DNA of 64,000 nucleotides, from contig NZ_JBIPKE010000015.1 of the NCBI RefSeq assembly GCF_044005705.1, positions 186,001-250,000 of the forward strand, in the 5' to 3' direction. The translations under genes were made by a program, and so were the position numbers. The stretch's first letter is position 1; each line of letters opens with the position of its first letter. This DNA is from Marinoscillum luteum (GTDB taxonomy: Bacteria > Bacteroidota > Bacteroidia > Cytophagales > Cyclobacteriaceae). Below, one piece after another: positions 8,090-15,790 of this stretch. Under the pieces are notes generated by a model. It saw nothing but the letters and a program-made list of their open reading frames with translations. It searched no databases and was not told where the DNA came from.

Positions 8090-8305
8090 ATGACAAGACT
8101 CGGCGAATTCTTAGCAAAGAGATCAATCAATAGAGCAGAAGTGTCACGGAAGACAGGAATAAATACCACAAGACTGAGCGATTTATCTAATACGTCAAGT
8201 GCTAAGTTGAGAGCAGATGAATTGTATTTGATAGCACTTGCCATTGATTCTGACCCATGTGTATTGCTTAATTATGTATGTGGGGAAATACAATTGAAGG
8301 AGTAA
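8090..8305 (+). CDS. Cro/C1-type (XRE) helix-turn-helix DNA-binding protein
   Basis: A 71-aa protein consisting only of a Cro/C1-type HTH: 'MTRLGEFLAKRSINRAEVSR' forms helices 1-2, 'KTGINTTRLSDLSN' the recognition part, and 'LRADELYLIALAIDSDPCVL' the last helices. An in-frame ATG at 8045 would add 15 residues lying inside the operator-rich spacer, so 8090 is preferred. It is probably a dimeric repressor of its own promoter and of the divergent 56-aa gene. Such small stand-alone regulators are often found on mobile or acquired DNA, and its AT-rich codon use matches the glycosyl-modification cassette to the right rather than the GC-rich SusCD operon to the left. Confidence 0.8.
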   Translation: MTRLGEFLAKRSINRAEVSRKTGINTTRLSDLSNTSSAKLRADELYLIALAIDSDPCVLLNYVCGEIQLKE

Positions 8306-8342
8306 TTCCAAGCAAACTTTACCATTCTTTACTAGTATTTAC

Positions 8343-8417
8343 TCAAAACTGGCCACGAAACTCAATAAGACCCGATGGGAGCTGGAAGCGCTTTTTGCAG
8401 ACCTGCAGCTGCATTAG
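8343..8417 (+). pseudogene. Possible 3'-end fragment of a lost gene
   Basis: A stretch of GC-richer sequence just after the AT-rich HTH gene reads SKLATKLNKTRWELEALFAD followed by LQLH and a stop. This looks like a helical protein C-terminus in host-like codon use. No start codon lies upstream in frame, and composition shifts at about 8340. It may be the surviving end of a host gene cut by insertion of the AT-rich segment to its left. The parent family was not recognised, and the fragment is short enough to be chance. Confidence 0.3.
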
Positions 8418-8442
8418 TGACTGTCCTGAGAATGGGTGCTTG

Positions 8443-8680
8443 GTGGAAGACCACTCTAAGATGCAAAGATTCCGGTATTTGGCCATCGCTGCCCTTGTCC
8501 AAAACCGGAAGGACGAAGCTGGAAAGGAACGTCATTCCGGTTTTTGAGGCACGAAGAAGACCGGAATCTTCCCCTGTCTAATGGTTCGACGGAGATCATC
8601 GTGACAGGTTCAAATGGGAGATTTGGGGTCAGTCAGGTGTCCACCGGACATGTTTACTTCTCGCTCTCCTCCTGCACGAT
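8443..8680. repeat. Dispersed intergenic repeat, copy 2
   Basis: The second copy of the element at 1-260, same orientation. AAGATTCCGGT (8466-8476) and ACCGGAATCTT (8560-8570) form the outer inverted repeat; AAAACCGGAAGGACG and CGTCATTCCGGTTTT form an inner stem with one mismatch. The inner stem is better conserved here than in copy 1, where an indel changes it, but compensating differences keep both foldable. It fills the gap before the carbamoyltransferase gene. No coding capacity is convincing. Confidence 0.7.
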
Positions 8681-8701
8681 TGATTACCAATCAACTGTCT
8701 A

Positions 8702-10336
8702 TTACCTATTGGCAGCTCTTAATGTAATTGAGTTTGGCTTACTTAAATACGCATTATAATACTTCGATTTCTTAAGCATATAGCATCTTCCATTAATCAC
8801 AAACCCATCAAGCTTATGCTCTAAGGTGTATTTAGAAAGGTCAACAATATTGTTTATGAATCCCCTGCCATTAAAATTTAATGATGTATTGCATAAAATC
8901 CCATAACCCGTTTGCTTTTTGAACTCGACTAATAGTTGATACAATTGAAAATTGCTGTCAATTGTGACCGTTTGAATTCGTGCTGTTCCATTCACATGAG
9001 TAACAGCTTTCAACTTATCAGTTGAAACTATCTTAGTATACAGCATGTATGGACTTGCATGATTACAGTTAAACCATTTTACTGCTTCCTCTTCTAAGCA
9101 AACTGGTGCAATTGGTCGATATTGTTCTCGCTGCTTAATCTCATTTAGTCGAACTCTTGTACTCTCGTCAAAAGGTGAAGCTAGAATAGAACGATTCCCT
9201 AATGCCCTAGGACCAATTTCATATTTTCCATTAACCCATCCAATGATAAGTTTGCTGGCTAGCATTTCTGAAATCATTGGAAAGGTTGTTTCATACTCAT
9301 CAAATAGGGACTTGTCATATGAGTTATAAGTTTCGAATTCAAGACCGGAATAGACACTCCAATTTATCTTAGGATCGCCTGTAAAATGAAATTGAGCGTC
9401 AATAGCAGTGCCGATTGCAGAGCCCGAATCATTGGCAACTGGTGGCACAAATACTTCAGAAAATAGATTAGACTCTCTCCATTTGGTGTTCCAATCACAA
9501 TTTAGTCCACATCCTCCCACAATCAGTAGTGGCATATCTCTTTGCATTTTCGTTTTGGCGTAGTTATAAAAACGACCAAAAATTCTATCACTAACTATAC
9601 CAGCAAAGTTTCTAAACTCTGTGTCATCAACCCCTACGTTATAATAACTGTAATCTCTCAAAGTCTCACAATCTTTCGGTTTGAGGTGATGACAATCTTG
9701 TAATAGAAAATCGATGATCTTATTCTCTTCATCTGTAGGTGTTTTTCTTTTCGAAAATGAGGCCAAGGCCATTAATTTTCCAGCGTCTGAAAAGCGAGAG
9801 AATTCTGCTGCCTTTTTATCAAAACTTGGATCAGCAATTCCATAGAGTAAGGCATACCTATGACCTGGTTCCGGCATTACATCTGCAAGCTTAATTATAT
9901 TCAGCTTAGCATCAATATGGTAGAATGAGCCAATTACTCCCTCCCAAAGTAATGCATAACAAGGAGTTCCCTTTGGTAGATTTGACATACCAAAGGCACA
10001 GAGGAGATGGGAACGTTCATGGGAAGATGAGAAGTAGTTAATTGTTTTCCTGAAAAAGCGTTGCTTACCTAGTATGATATCGGCACTGCTGATTCCGTGA
10101 TAACCTGCATGAAAACTTTGTTCATGCATCTCAGTTTCTGCAGGCCACCATCCACCTCTACAAAGGATGTCTGGGATGTCTTTTAGCTCACCAAGTATGC
10201 TGAAAGCGTCAGGAATTGATACTGGTGAATAGCGATAACGAGAGTTCTTTTCACTCTCAATAGATGCAATCAAATGTCCGTCTTCAAGATAAGCTAAGGA
10301 ACCATCGTGTCCAGGATTGAATGATAAAATTTTCAT
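8702..10336 (-). CDS. NodU/CmcH-family O-carbamoyltransferase
   Basis: A 544-aa member of the carbamoyltransferase family (NodU, CmcH, TobZ), which moves a carbamoyl group from carbamoyl phosphate through carbamoyl-AMP to a sugar or antibiotic hydroxyl. The N-terminus has 'MKILSFNPGHDGSLAY' and the metal-binding HxxxH as HERSH (H106, H110), and later 'VGGCGLNCDWN'. The C-terminal domain has 'GWVNGKYEIGPRALGNRSIL' and 'NTSLNFNGRGFINN', both highly typical. Length is normal. It overlaps the upstream fusion gene by 4 bp (ATGA) and is the last gene of a three-gene operon with two glycosyltransferases, so the likely acceptor is a glycan made by that operon. It is AT-rich compared with flanking regions. 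Confidence 0.92.
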   Translation of the reverse strand: MKILSFNPGHDGSLAYLEDGHLIASIESEKNSRYRYSPVSIPDAFSILGELKDIPDILCRGGWWPAETEMHEQSFHAGYHGISSADIILGKQRFFRKTINYFSSSHERSHLLCAFGMSNLPKGTPCYALLWEGVIGSFYHIDAKLNIIKLADVMPEPGHRYALLYGIADPSFDKKAAEFSRFSDAGKLMALASFSKRKTPTDEENKIIDFLLQDCHHLKPKDCETLRDYSYYNVGVDDTEFRNFAGIVSDRIFGRFYNYAKTKMQRDMPLLIVGGCGLNCDWNTKWRESNLFSEVFVPPVANDSGSAIGTAIDAQFHFTGDPKINWSVYSGLEFETYNSYDKSLFDEYETTFPMISEMLASKLIIGWVNGKYEIGPRALGNRSILASPFDESTRVRLNEIKQREQYRPIAPVCLEEEAVKWFNCNHASPYMLYTKIVSTDKLKAVTHVNGTARIQTVTIDSNFQLYQLLVEFKKQTGYGILCNTSLNFNGRGFINNIVDLSKYTLEHKLDGFVINGRCYMLKKSKYYNAYLSKPNSITLRAANR

Positions 10337-12540
10337 TTTATTAACTGTCTTGAATTCAAGATATTAGGTTTAGACTTCAATGATTGATCTCTGGATTCAC
10401 TTGAAGTAGAAATAATTGGGCAAGCCTTTACTGAGAGATTTCTAAGTATTGTTTCACTAGGGAGTAATCCATTTTTAATTTTTCCTGCAAGTTGTGAGGA
10501 ACGAGTAACCCAACTATTGAAATGAAACGTCATGGGGAGATCTGGGATAGGTGTCGGATTCCAAATAAATCGTTCATGTACTACCTTACCATCTACCAAC
10601 CACCTAACCTTAAATGGGCTCCATTCGATCTTAAAACAGTGACTCTTTTGAGATGCGTCAAAGCCTAGGTCAACATAGGTTGGAGTACCTCGATACCCAT
10701 AATCATAATTTGCGCCATCCCCGCCTGGATTATAAAAAACATTAACCAAGAGACAATTCGGACGATTTCCTGTTATCTCAATATCTATTTCTTGTCGAGG
10801 TGAGTTCCTGTGAAGGAATATACCGGTTACAACTCCAGGAACATTCGATGCTTGAAGAGTCGCTTCAAAACTTCCATATAAATATTGAATTTGACTACTT
10901 ATGGATCCTGCAGTGTAATCTCGAACTCCCGTGGATTCTCTTTTTATAGAAATAACAGCCCCAATTCCTGCCTTGAATTTGACATTTGACTGACGAAACA
11001 ATGCTAAGTTATCTGTGAAAGTGTCATTTCTCAGAGCCCAAAAATTCGAGTTAAGAAATTCTAAGTTATCATTAATTTCATGGAGTACCTCCCCATTCCT
11101 ATGACTTGCGATTGAGCTGTCGGCTTTAATACCTTTCCAATTATTGCGAGAATCAACAATCCAAGGAGAATTATCATGCTTTGGGCTTTTGAGTTGTTGA
11201 TTTGACTCAATGATTTCATCAAGAATTGGCCTTTGGCCAATATCTCTTATTTGAGGATAGGAACACGCAGGTGGTGCACACCTTAGATGTTCACAAATAG
11301 CTTTCCACTTATTTAAGTCTTCTGAGCGCAAAGTTATTAAGTCAGCACCCTTGAGATCAGCCTTAATGTCACATTCAGAAGTTAGAATATACTTCGCCAT
11401 AGGGTACAACATTCGAAGTTTACTGATTTTTGAGTCCAAAGACCCTATGTTAACATAAGCATTGAACACCTTATCCCCTCGTCCTCCTAGAAGTCGGTTC
11501 ATTTCATAAACTGGTAAATCTTTTAAGTCACTGCAACACCTGTATCCTAACATAGATAAAGCCATGGCTAGTGATGAATGTCCCGTTCCTTCAGGACCAA
11601 AGGCAAAGACTGGATACTCGTTTGGTCGGATTTGGAATAAAGACGCACCCTCACTATTAATTGCTCCTATTCTAGTAAGGCTAGGAAGTATGGAGTATGA
11701 GTTCGTAGATTTAGTATCTCGCCGTTGACTAATTAATGGAAGCTTAGATGCAAGAACGTCCAGTTTTTCAAATTGATGATTTATCCATAAATCTATAGGG
11801 CCTTGACATGGAAGTAATTGCAGAAGTTTCTGCACTCCCTTTTGGGATAGGACATATCCAGATAAATTCCAAAGCCCACGTACAGGTCTAAATAAATTCC
11901 TTGATAGAATTGTTTTAGGAGCTCCATGTTTTACTTCTTGATATGATAAATAAAGGAGATCAAATTTGCTCTTTAATTCTTTGTCCGATACAATTTCTTC
12001 CCACACATTATCAAAATCATTTGAAAAAGATGAATGGAACCAAACATCATCTTCAAGTATTAGAATAAACCCTTTATCACTAGCAGCAAAATTTCTCCAG
12101 ACATCAATATGAGAGCGGGCAACTGCATACTCAGCTCGACTCATTCGAATTGGATTATCCAGTTCGATATTTGATGGCAAAGTCAAAGGCTGAGGCTCCA
12201 CAAAAAGCTGATCACCAAGCGTATAAAAAGGATCAATTTCTTTGTCTTTACTGGGCTCATGAATGAGTTCCTTAGCGTCAAATGCGATATGACGTTCAGT
12301 AAGATTCAGCATTTCTGCCCCTGATGAGTCTAATACCCGTCTTAGCTCTTTCTTCATCTTTGACCATCTCTCAGTTTCGCGATTTAGATTAATGACAGAT
12401 ATTTTATCGATTCTTGGAATTCCAGTCATGTCTTGAGTCCCAAATGCTTGACATTTCTGTCTAGGCCAAAAGAAACGAAGCAATAGCCAAAACCTAAAAG
12501 ACCAACTAATTATTAATGAATGTGGCTGTGATAAATTCAT
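10333..12540 (-). CDS. GT25 glycosyltransferase, sulfotransferase-like and GH16 fusion protein
   Basis: A 735-aa protein with three recognisable parts. Residues about 45-285 are a GT25 (LPS-type) glycosyltransferase: 'ISVINLNRETERW', 'RMSRAEYAVARSHIDVWR', and the acidic motif 'ILEDDVWF' (EDD at 163-165). Residues about 308-450 look like a divergent sulfotransferase: the PAPS-loop-like 'VFAFGPEGTGHSSLAMAL', 'GYRCCSDL' and 'YPMAKYILTSE'. Residues about 500-705 are a GH16 domain of lichenase type with the full catalytic motif E584-I-D-I-E588 and 'HCFKIEWSPFKVRWLVDG'. The N-terminus has a short hydrophobic segment (residues 8-25) that may anchor it. Its start overlaps the previous stop as TAATG. 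An enzyme that extends, possibly sulfates and trims one glycan is inferred. The sulfotransferase call is the weakest part. Confidence 0.8.
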   Translation of the reverse strand: MNLSQPHSLIISWSFRFWLLLRFFWPRQKCQAFGTQDMTGIPRIDKISVINLNRETERWSKMKKELRRVLDSSGAEMLNLTERHIAFDAKELIHEPSKDKEIDPFYTLGDQLFVEPQPLTLPSNIELDNPIRMSRAEYAVARSHIDVWRNFAASDKGFILILEDDVWFHSSFSNDFDNVWEEIVSDKELKSKFDLLYLSYQEVKHGAPKTILSRNLFRPVRGLWNLSGYVLSQKGVQKLLQLLPCQGPIDLWINHQFEKLDVLASKLPLISQRRDTKSTNSYSILPSLTRIGAINSEGASLFQIRPNEYPVFAFGPEGTGHSSLAMALSMLGYRCCSDLKDLPVYEMNRLLGGRGDKVFNAYVNIGSLDSKISKLRMLYPMAKYILTSECDIKADLKGADLITLRSEDLNKWKAICEHLRCAPPACSYPQIRDIGQRPILDEIIESNQQLKSPKHDNSPWIVDSRNNWKGIKADSSIASHRNGEVLHEINDNLEFLNSNFWALRNDTFTDNLALFRQSNVKFKAGIGAVISIKRESTGVRDYTAGSISSQIQYLYGSFEATLQASNVPGVVTGIFLHRNSPRQEIDIEITGNRPNCLLVNVFYNPGGDGANYDYGYRGTPTYVDLGFDASQKSHCFKIEWSPFKVRWLVDGKVVHERFIWNPTPIPDLPMTFHFNSWVTRSSQLAGKIKNGLLPSETILRNLSVKACPIISTSSESRDQSLKSKPNILNSRQLIK

Positions 12541-13403
12541 TACGACTCGTTATGCTGCGTGGCTTGGTAGGTTTGTTGATTCGAAAGTCTCCAGTTCCTA
12601 CTATCATTGCGATAACTGAGTTGCCATTTACTTGTAGATATTTCTTCCCAATCATTTAAAGAGAGAAATAATTTTTCAGGATAGCTTTCATTAGCGAGCA
12701 TTTCAAATATTGATGTAGTAAGAATTCCGGGTCCAGTGGTAGCCTGAACCTCGGGCAACTCATCTTTTGCTTCAATTGCCAATGTAGCGTTTAGCAATGT
12801 TCTCTCTACAATCGGGTGATTCTTAGCTGCGATCAGAGGTGTAGTGTTAAAGTAGAAAATCCAACTCCATTTGTTTGCACCCAAATTGGTAAAAACTGAT
12901 GCAGGAACCATTTTAGATGTTTCTATATCATAACAAAATGGCTGAAGTTTCAACCTTCCATCTTTAAAGAGATGATCAATTTCATTTCCATGATAAACAT
13001 CATCAGCGTCAATGTAAAAACCGCCTTTTACAAAAATGTAGCTATAACGAAAGTAGTCTGATTTCATAGAAGGGTGATAGCATTTAACAAAAGCCTTCTC
13101 AAACCTCGAACCCAGGTGCGTCTTAATAAATTCTTTAGCAGATTCTTCATTGAAAACTTGAAGGTCGAATCCAGACTGTTCAAGTTTCCTCCATGATTCC
13201 ATACACTCTTCAACATCCTTAGGTAAATGTTCCAAATCGTCCCAGAACTGAACAATCTGTTTTGGGGGAGGGGCTAAATCTGATGCAGAAAGTTGGTTTA
13301 CTTCTTTGCTATTTTGTACTAATCGTTGGACAAAATTGGAGCGTAAGCGTTCGTTTTTGGTTAGAGGATCTCTCTTTTTGATCTCTTCTATATTTAATTT
13401 CAT
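12540..13403 (-). CDS. DXD-containing glycosyltransferase (GT32/Gly_transf_sug type)
   Basis: A 287-aa protein with the sugar-binding DXD region typical of GT32 and capsular-type transferases: 'PPKQIVQFWDD' near residue 46, 'CMESWRKLEQSGFDLQVFNE' near residue 67, and 'KSDYFRYSYIFVKGGFYIDAD' split around residues 114-134 with DAD at 132-134. No signal peptide or membrane segment is seen, so it is probably cytoplasmic. It is the first gene of the cassette and its stop overlaps the next start (TAATG). The family transfers a hexose from a nucleotide sugar; donor and acceptor are unknown. Codon use is AT-rich like the rest of the cassette. Confidence 0.85.
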   Translation of the reverse strand: MKLNIEEIKKRDPLTKNERLRSNFVQRLVQNSKEVNQLSASDLAPPPKQIVQFWDDLEHLPKDVEECMESWRKLEQSGFDLQVFNEESAKEFIKTHLGSRFEKAFVKCYHPSMKSDYFRYSYIFVKGGFYIDADDVYHGNEIDHLFKDGRLKLQPFCYDIETSKMVPASVFTNLGANKWSWIFYFNTTPLIAAKNHPIVERTLLNATLAIEAKDELPEVQATTGPGILTTSIFEMLANESYPEKLFLSLNDWEEISTSKWQLSYRNDSRNWRLSNQQTYQATQHNES

Positions 13404-13826
13404 TCACTAAATATTAGGTGATGCTTTTCTAGGATAATTATATTTCAAGATAACGTTAAGAACATTGTTTTCCTAAAAACAATACGGATTCAACAAGCCC
13501 TATAAAACACCCCACCCTTCCTCCAGAACCCACTCCCATCAACGAACCCAAAAAAGACGGCCATCTTTTTTCAGAAGATGGTGGTGAGTCATTAAGATCA
13601 GCTTTCCGTCTCTTCCGGAGATACTCACATGCTCAATGTTCCTGCTGGTCACATCTTCTGCCCTTTCACCGCATACAGGTGTAGGCCACGTTCCAGAAAA
13701 AGCTCGACTAATTAAAAATACTTCTTGTAACGATGCAATAGAAGCGATGAAAAAAATGAACAGGTTTTGAGTACCTCATAATAGTGATTTTAGTCACTTA
13801 AGATGCCATTAATATAGTTAGGCTCA
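13404..13826 (-). other. Gene-poor spacer with terminator and a possible gene-end remnant
   Basis: On the minus strand a hairpin (CCATCTT paired with AAGATGG, 13561-13581) followed by TTTTTT (13550-13555) is a probable intrinsic terminator. Just upstream, host-like GC-rich sequence (13650-13700) reads FLERGLHLYAVKGQKM and a stop, similar in character to a protein C-terminus. A second frame (13539-13700) also stays open but runs through the terminator hairpin. Neither frame has a start codon. This may be the tail of a deleted host gene next to the acquired cassette. The part nearest the cassette (13404-13500) is AT-rich and should hold the cassette promoter. Confidence 0.4.
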
Positions 13827-14228
13827 CTATTCATCAATTATTTCCACTTTCTTAATTTCTGAGTATATCCATCTGGATACTCCTCCATGGTGAGAGCATG
13901 CACCACGACCTGTAGCAGAGCTTCTTGTACCATCCTTACAAACTGCTCCGATCCGTCCTCCAGTAGTGGTGTATACTTTTGCCTTCCCTTTTTTTACATA
14001 TTGCTGATACACATATCCCGTCTGCTGACCATAGGAGACTTTGAGCCAGTTAGTGGTTATAGTGTCCAAAACTGCCAGATTATCATATTGAGCCAGTTTG
14101 TATACTACTTTGGAGCTAGTATTGGCTTGTTCTCGTAGGTTGAGGGAATTAGCACTGACGTATGCTGAGTTTTGAGCAGCTGATGCCAAAGCACCGAAAA
14201 AGAATAAAGTGTAGATGATGTTCTTCAT
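13827..14228 (-). CDS. Secreted SH3-domain protein with DUF3761-like tail
   Basis: A 133-aa protein: a signal peptide (about residues 1-18, ending 'GALASA'), a bacterial SH3 domain at about 20-80 ('SANSLNLREQANTSSKVVY' and 'WLKVSYGQQTGYVYQQYV'), then a DUF3761-like tail ('AVCKDGTRSSATGRGACSHH' followed by GGVSRW) with two cysteines that could form a disulfide. SH3 domains of this kind usually bind cell-wall peptides. The domain pair is common in secreted proteins of unknown function. The gene is monocistronic, and a likely terminator lies about 245 bp downstream. Confidence 0.82.
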   Translation of the reverse strand: MKNIIYTLFFFGALASAAQNSAYVSANSLNLREQANTSSKVVYKLAQYDNLAVLDTITTNWLKVSYGQQTGYVYQQYVKKGKAKVYTTTGGRIGAVCKDGTRSSATGRGACSHHGGVSRWIYSEIKKVEIIDE

Positions 14229-14510
14229 AAGGCGGTGAAGTTTTGTGTTTACATAGTAGTCTCAAATTAGGTTTTTCCGTTGTGAGCTGCAATAGGTTTT
14301 ATGGATGAATAAGAGGCGTTGATCGAAATATTATCTAACTAAACGGTTGAGTGCTTTTTTATCTTGGAATAGTTATATCAGAGAAAAGGGAATGGCATTG
14401 AAAATAAGGCTCATTGACCGTTAAATAGGTTTATTTTCTGAAGTTCGACTAAATCGAGTGTTTTTGATCTTTATATTGTCTATTTTTATTAAGTATTAAA
14501 CCTTATATAA

Positions 14511-14654
14511 ATGATGACTATTCAAGCAATTAAACCCGGTCCAAAAAGAACTGCCAAATCAACTGGAGAACCTGATAAGCGTCAAAGAGACAATAAGGAT
14601 ACTCCGGGTAACACTCCTACACTGAAGCCACACAAGCATAAGAAGGGTGATTGA
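14511..14654 (+). CDS. Small basic protein, unrecognised (47 aa)
   Basis: A 47-aa frame rich in Lys, Pro, Thr and Gly ('MMTIQAIKPGPKRTAKSTGE') ending 'HKHKKGD'. It has no hydrophobic core and is probably disordered or nucleic-acid binding. A second ATG directly follows the first. The stop lies 3 bp before the start of the next gene, so the two are very likely co-transcribed and perhaps translationally coupled. The AT-rich leader (14440-14510) fits a Bacteroidota promoter but no clear -33/-7 pair at ideal spacing was found. Confidence 0.5.
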   Translation: MMTIQAIKPGPKRTAKSTGEPDKRQRDNKDTPGNTPTLKPHKHKKGD

Positions 14655-14657
14655 CTT

Positions 14658-14906
14658 ATGGAAAATCCAAGCTTTACCAAGGCTTATAAAATCACTATTT
14701 GGTATCAGGATGGCACTAAGCAAAGTGGCTACAGGTTCTTGCCTGAAGGAAAAGTCACGGCAATGAAGGCTCTGCGGCCAATCATGGAGTCGCAAGAAGA
14801 TTTTTATGATGTGACAGGGTATAAAATTGAGGATGAGAAAGAGCTTGGCTACCAGTTTCCAACAGAAGCGGTGAAGGATATTTTTGTGGATGGGGTTCCG
14901 AGATAA
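14658..14906 (+). CDS. Conserved-looking small protein, unrecognised (82 aa)
   Basis: An 82-aa soluble protein with alternating beta-strand-like and helical segments ('AYKITIWYQDGTKQSGYRFL', 'GKVTAMKALRPIMESQEDFY', 'GYKIEDEKELGYQFPTEAVK'). Charge and hydrophobic spacing look like a genuine small globular domain. It sits 3 bp after the 47-aa gene. No signal peptide, Cys or metal motif is seen. No family was recognised. Confidence 0.6.
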   Translation: MENPSFTKAYKITIWYQDGTKQSGYRFLPEGKVTAMKALRPIMESQEDFYDVTGYKIEDEKELGYQFPTEAVKDIFVDGVPR

Positions 14907-15189
14907 CTCTATTTGGATCGGATAGACATGTTTTCATAAATGTAGCTACCTCTTGCCATTATATTTTGATTCGGTATAAACCCTAATAATTGGGGTCTAT
15001 CCTTTATTGAAATATAAGCGAATATATCAATTTAGTATTAGATTATTCAAAGGAGTGCAATGATTTGATAATCCTCAGTTCCGTAGCTGGCAGAGAGTAA
15101 ATAAGGAGTTACATCCATTTTCATTCACCCATTTCTGAAACCCAGCCTTTTTGTTGCCCGTTTCATCGGCATTGACCAACTGCTTTCAA

Positions 15190-15786
15190 ATGAACACACC
15201 CACCAACACACCCGGACCGGCCCTGCTCCTCATCGACATACAGTCGGCCTTTGACGACCTGGCCTACTGGGGCGGAGAACGAAACAACCCCGAAGCTGAG
15301 CAGCGCGCTTCCGAGCTCCTGCAGCTATGGAGAGCCCGCCGGCTCCCTGTTTTTCACATTAAACACTGCTCCACCACACCCGGATCACCCCTGCATCCTT
15401 CGCATCCGGGCAATGCCATCCATCCCCTGGTGGCCCCTCTGGAGGGAGAGCCGGTGATCGAAAAGAATGTCAACAGCGCCTTCATTGGCACCGACCTCCA
15501 GCAACGACTGGAAAGTGCCCACATCACGAAACTGGTCATTGCGGGACTCACCACAGACCACTGTGTATCCACCACCACCCGAATGGCCGGAAACCTGGGG
15601 TTTGACACCACGCTGGTAGACGATGCCACGGCTACTTTTTGCAAGCACGGGAAAGACGGACAGCTCTTTAGTGCCCAGCTGATACACGACACGGCCATCG
15701 CCAGTTTGAACGGGGAGTTTGCCCACATCGCCACCACTGCAGAGGTACTGGAGCAATGGAAGGATCACGAAGTGGTAACCCCATGA
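15190..15786 (+). CDS. Isochorismatase-family cysteine hydrolase
   Basis: A 198-aa cytoplasmic hydrolase with the family triad: Asp in 'ALLLIDIQSAF', Lys in 'VIEKNVNSAF', and nucleophile Cys in 'GLTTDHCVSTTTRMAGNLGF', preceded by the usual cis-peptide region. Such enzymes hydrolyse isochorismate, nicotinamide or other amides; the substrate is not evident. The ATG at 15190 directly precedes the conserved core, and an in-frame ATG at 15151 would add 13 residues without similarity. It starts a rightward run with an AraC regulator (4-bp gap), an MBL-fold hydrolase and a RidA-like protein. Confidence 0.9.
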   Translation: MNTPTNTPGPALLLIDIQSAFDDLAYWGGERNNPEAEQRASELLQLWRARRLPVFHIKHCSTTPGSPLHPSHPGNAIHPLVAPLEGEPVIEKNVNSAFIGTDLQQRLESAHITKLVIAGLTTDHCVSTTTRMAGNLGFDTTLVDDATATFCKHGKDGQLFSAQLIHDTAIASLNGEFAHIATTAEVLEQWKDHEVVTP

Positions 15787-15790
15787 CCCC

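Noticed and set aside
8278..8547. 89-codon frame overlapping the end of the HTH gene
   Set aside because: It runs from the HTH gene into the dispersed repeat with changing composition and no domain pattern.
13539..13700. Open frame without start codon left of the SH3 gene
   Set aside because: It passes through a terminator-like hairpin and poly-T signal, so the shorter frame ending inside the region is at least as likely. It is kept only as a possible remnant.
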